Positions 60,667 to 64,000 of a stretch of DNA of 64,000 nucleotides are shown here, one piece after another; positions within the stretch are counted from its first letter, which is position 1, and every line of letters begins with the position of its first letter. The notes beneath the pieces were generated by a model that saw nothing but the letters and a program-made list of their open reading frames with translations, was not told the origin of the DNA and made no database searches. Source of the stretch: Rhinopomastus cyanomelas. Its lineage: Eukaryota; Chordata; Aves; Bucerotiformes; Rhinopomastidae. Location: the NCBI GenBank assembly GCA_013400115.1, contig VXBP01002286.1, positions 315,657 to 379,656 of the forward strand, written 5' to 3'. The position numbers and the translations under genes are program-made.

Positions 60667-63600
60667 ATATACATTTACAACAGCCCCATGTGACACTAAA
60701 AGCTAAAAGGCAACACACAGATTTGCCCACCTGCACTTCAGCCCTCTTAACTGAAAGGGTTTGTCATACCAAAAGTAAAAATATGGTTTCTTAGTCTGGT
60801 TTTAAAAGTCTAAAAATAATAGCTGTACAAGCAAGGTTATATAAGCATCATCTTAGTCTCTACTTCAGCCTCCTATCTGTTCAATCAGCAGGCTTACGAG
60901 TAGGTCCACAACAGTAAAGCTCTTTCTTAAATTACTTGCCTTTGTGATTAGATTCTCTTTAAAAATAATAGTGCTTTGAAAACTAGTATTTTTAGAATAA
61001 TTTGACACAAAAAAGTCTGACAACAGCCTTTTCTAAACTGATAAAGTCTTTCCTTTTCAGGAAGAAAAAGAACAAAACTGACAAGAAGTAACAGAAGGCA
61101 GTTCATCCATGTCATTCATCTAACACAGCTGGACTGATTTTTTTTTTTTTTGAGAAAAGGCTTAGTGTAGAAAAGCTTGCAAAGGACTTTAAAACCTACT
61201 TGCTAGCATGAACAGAATTAGGCTTAGAAACAGAAAATTTGTTAAAGAAACATATAAGCACTTGTTTTTGCTCCAAAAATATCATGAGCAGCTATTCGTG
61301 ACATGCAGAACATGCTCTAAAGCAGTACTGTTATATGCATTAATCAAGGAAGTTCTCTGGCAAACAGTGAACAGAGGAAATAAAATATAGGACTCAATAA
61401 TAGCTTTTGACTCATGCTTGGAAGACTACAAAATCCAAAATTTGAGATTATGATAAACTGTGAGCATCTGCACTAATTTTACAGGGCCTTTGCCACTGGT
61501 AGGGTCACAGGCGTGAACAAAATATATCATCATTAGGAGGAGCAATACTAACCCTACTGAAAGCAGGATCGCTCCCAGGAGAAAGGTGCCGATGTATCTG
61601 TTTTCCTTTATTAAAAAAAAATTGTAGCAAATTAACTTGATATTTTTTAAATTTTTTAGCTCTTGAGTAATCTCTGCCAGTTAGGAACCAAGAATGATTT
61701 AACACACTCTACCTTTCCTCAATCTCTATAAGAACTGTATGGATAGAAAACTAAAGGAACAATTAATTCTTTTTAACAGCTTATTTTTCAAAAGCAAATT
61801 GTTATCAAAACTATCCTTATGAAAAAGGATACAAATCATCTATTTTCCTATTTTATTGCTATTAATATAAAAATGCAGTTTATTACAAGTATCTGAGTAT
61901 AATCATAAGCCTTTTATTAAGTAAACAGCATCTCAATATGAATTTATTGCTCTGTTGTCCGCAAAAGTATTGCGATGTTCTATTCCAAAAACTTATAAAT
62001 ATAAAAGAAATTGTCTCTTCACTATTGAGACTTTGGCATTTATTTCTAAGTGAAACAGAATGCATTTTTATTAAAAGAAACTAGAATGTCTTCATAACTA
62101 ATTTATTTTTAGTTATAATATAGCCTTCAGGGATTGCCAGAAGTATTGCACTTAATCATAACACATGAGTCATTCATTGGATTAGCAAGCAAAGCCCGAG
62201 TGACAGCCCCAATAATATAGCATTGCAGAAACCAGAACATTCATATTTTTCATTTTCTTCAAAACGCAAGACCAGTCCACCAGAAATTAATTTAAATGTT
62301 TCTACTTTAAGCTGATTAAGACTTACACTTGGAATATGCCCTTATTTTTCTATCTATGCAACTTTAGCATAGTTCACTTATCAAAACAATTAGTGATTAA
62401 AAGGACAAAAGTGATAGAAAAAAATCAGGAAGAAATATATCATCTTCCTCAATATTTGAAGGTGCAAATGCATTATGTACCAGCAATCCCTCGTGTAAAG
62501 TAACTTATAAACCTGTTGCACAAGGCCTAAATGATTCGAAAGAATTATACAGAACACGACAGTGGAACAGTACTTTTGGTGGCTGTGCATACCTAGACAT
62601 GAAAGTTGCAAACATGAAATATACAGATGTAGTTAACCTCAGAGATGTTCCCAAACTTCAAAATAACTGTGGTTTCAGAGCAAGTACTACTGCCGCTCTA
62701 TATTAAAATTCACATTTATCAAGAAAAAAAAGCCTATGTGCTGAAAAAAGCAGTTACCTCACGCTTCTCTGAAACACCCAGGATATATCTCTTCTAAGAA
62801 GACAGCACTCATGCTTTCTTGTGAGTGGGAAGGCTCATTAATCTTGCAAAACTACCATCACATTTGATTTTTAAAGCCATTTTGCATGATTTTCAGACAT
62901 ACAATCAGCTGCTTGCCAGTCTTCTAACTATTTAATGTGAGAAACTACAATTGTATTGTCAAATGATTTGACAGAAATTATATATAAGTAATACTAGGAT
63001 TTTCCAGCACACAAGAGAGTTGTATGTTTAGTTCTTCTTTTGCAAAAACCAGTTAAATCACATTCACTTATATCAAGATTGCACAAATTGTGAATAAACT
63101 TTCCCCATTTAATTAAATATTCATGGCTACTATGTCTTAGTCGTGTCCTGATAAGACAAAATCCTTGAGAAAGAGGCAGCAACAGTTAACCATACATATA
63201 ATATCTTGATATCTGCAATGACAGCTAAGAATTTTTCTCCACATTAATCTTGATCACAAGTTCCAGAAAGCTGTAAATTCAATTTTACAAGTAGATATTT
63301 TGTAAGTAAAAAATATAATATTTAGATGTTTTTCATGTTAAAACGACTGTAAAGAGTGTAATACTAAAGGATGCTGACAGTATATACAAACATAACAGTC
63401 CATATATCAGTACAGTACACACTTACAAGTGTGTTTTCCAGTGACCGGTTAAAGGCATATAAAGGGGAGATTTTCTGCACAGCAAGGAAGCCACCTCAAA
63501 TATCTTTAAATTTGGGTAATTTCACTAAAATCACTAAAATTATGGTTTTCATAGCACTATTACAGACTGTCACTATAACAACATTCACAATATTTTTTCA

Positions 63601-64000
63601 ATGTAATAGTAATTGTTATAAATTGACAGTTAATTCATGGTTTCAGACAGATAAAGACCTTTCTGGAGACATTATGTCCTTGTTGCTTCTTACTATCTAT
63701 ATATAACAAGAAGACCAGAAGAACAAATGTTTATGTGGCCTTGAAAAGGACTTACGTGTGACAATGACAATGAACCTCCACATCTCATGGATGCATCCTT
63801 GCACACCTAATGCAACCACAGTCTATGAGACATTTCTTATAAAACAGGTGAAAAATCTGCAGCTGTACACTGTCAAGGTAAGAAAACAGTGAGGACAAGC
63901 CTGGTGGAACACGAGGACCCCTACAATCATATGAGGAAATAACTGGCCAGGGAAGATTTTCAACAAGCATGTTTAACAGAGCAATATCTGACAGCAAAAT

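Larger units (their letters stand above)
23495..64000. other. Long non-coding region upstream of the first visible SNTG2 exon (probably intron 1)
   Basis: The 40.5 kb show no exon with a start codon, no large CpG island and no other gene that I recognise on either strand. The simplest reading is intron 1 of SNTG2, which is also long in mammals. Besides the elements listed separately, stretches such as 23500-25360, 28500-29890, 31700-32900, 34000-35400, 36500-39480, 39670-41200, 45000-47150, 49700-51200, 57240-57630, 58020-58710 and 60670-64000 look like ordinary AT-rich intronic DNA. Confidence 0.6.

Noticed and set aside
1..64000. CRISPR arrays, bacterial operons, tRNA or rRNA genes
   Set aside because: No regularly spaced repeats, no ribosomal or tRNA signatures; sequence is vertebrate.

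Overview
The window looks like a piece of a bird genome. It is AT-rich, has no dense coding, carries many copies of the avian LINE CR1 (some ending in the CR1 3' tail made of ATTCTATG-like octamers), has one clear solo retroviral LTR, and contains small vertebrate exons with GT..AG splice sites. My tally of recognisable CR1 sequence is about 15 kb of 64 kb. That is high for most birds and would suit a CR1-rich lineage such as woodpeckers and their relatives, but one window cannot settle this. All identifications come from reading the sequence and from recalled family knowledge; no database was searched.

One gene is recognisable: SNTG2 (gamma-2-syntrophin), on the minus strand. Seven consecutive coding exons lie between 23494 and 6551. 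In transcription order they are 23494-23357, 18945-18889, 18790-18733, 15663-15620, 15518-15477, 9792-9705 and 6642-6551. All have AG/GT splice sites and compatible phases, and they read continuously from the first half of the split PH1 domain, through the whole PDZ domain, into the linker after it. I did not find the first exon (N-terminus) in the 40.5 kb upstream, or the following exons (second half of PH1, PH2, C-terminus) in the 6.5 kb downstream. The window therefore holds the 5' middle of a very large gene plus long introns.

Layout: 1-6550 is intron 3' of the last visible exon, with several CR1 copies. 6551-23494 is the exon cluster, with two introns of only about 100 bp and four of 3-5.7 kb; a CpG-rich solo LTR (8690-9140, 5-bp target duplication) lies 565 bp downstream of the last PDZ exon in gene sense. 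23495-64000 is non-coding sequence upstream of the second-type exon, most simply intron 1 of SNTG2. It is filled with CR1 of several ages and contains an assembly gap (30382-31198), a probable assembly duplication at a single N (57817), an LTR-like block near 49.3 kb, a perfect 26-bp palindrome (36268-36293), two RFX X-box-type sites two helical turns apart (35562-35596), and a CpG-enriched, coding-like but broken patch of unknown origin (44586-44836).

The CR1 copies record several kinds of rearrangement: a clean nested insertion (59091-59960 inside an older copy), a 5'-inverted copy of the twin-priming type (14509-14872), and copies with the reverse transcriptase core deleted. None looks able to move by itself. 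I saw no convincing new system; the best leads are the X-box pair, the LTR next to the PDZ exons and the 44.6-kb patch.
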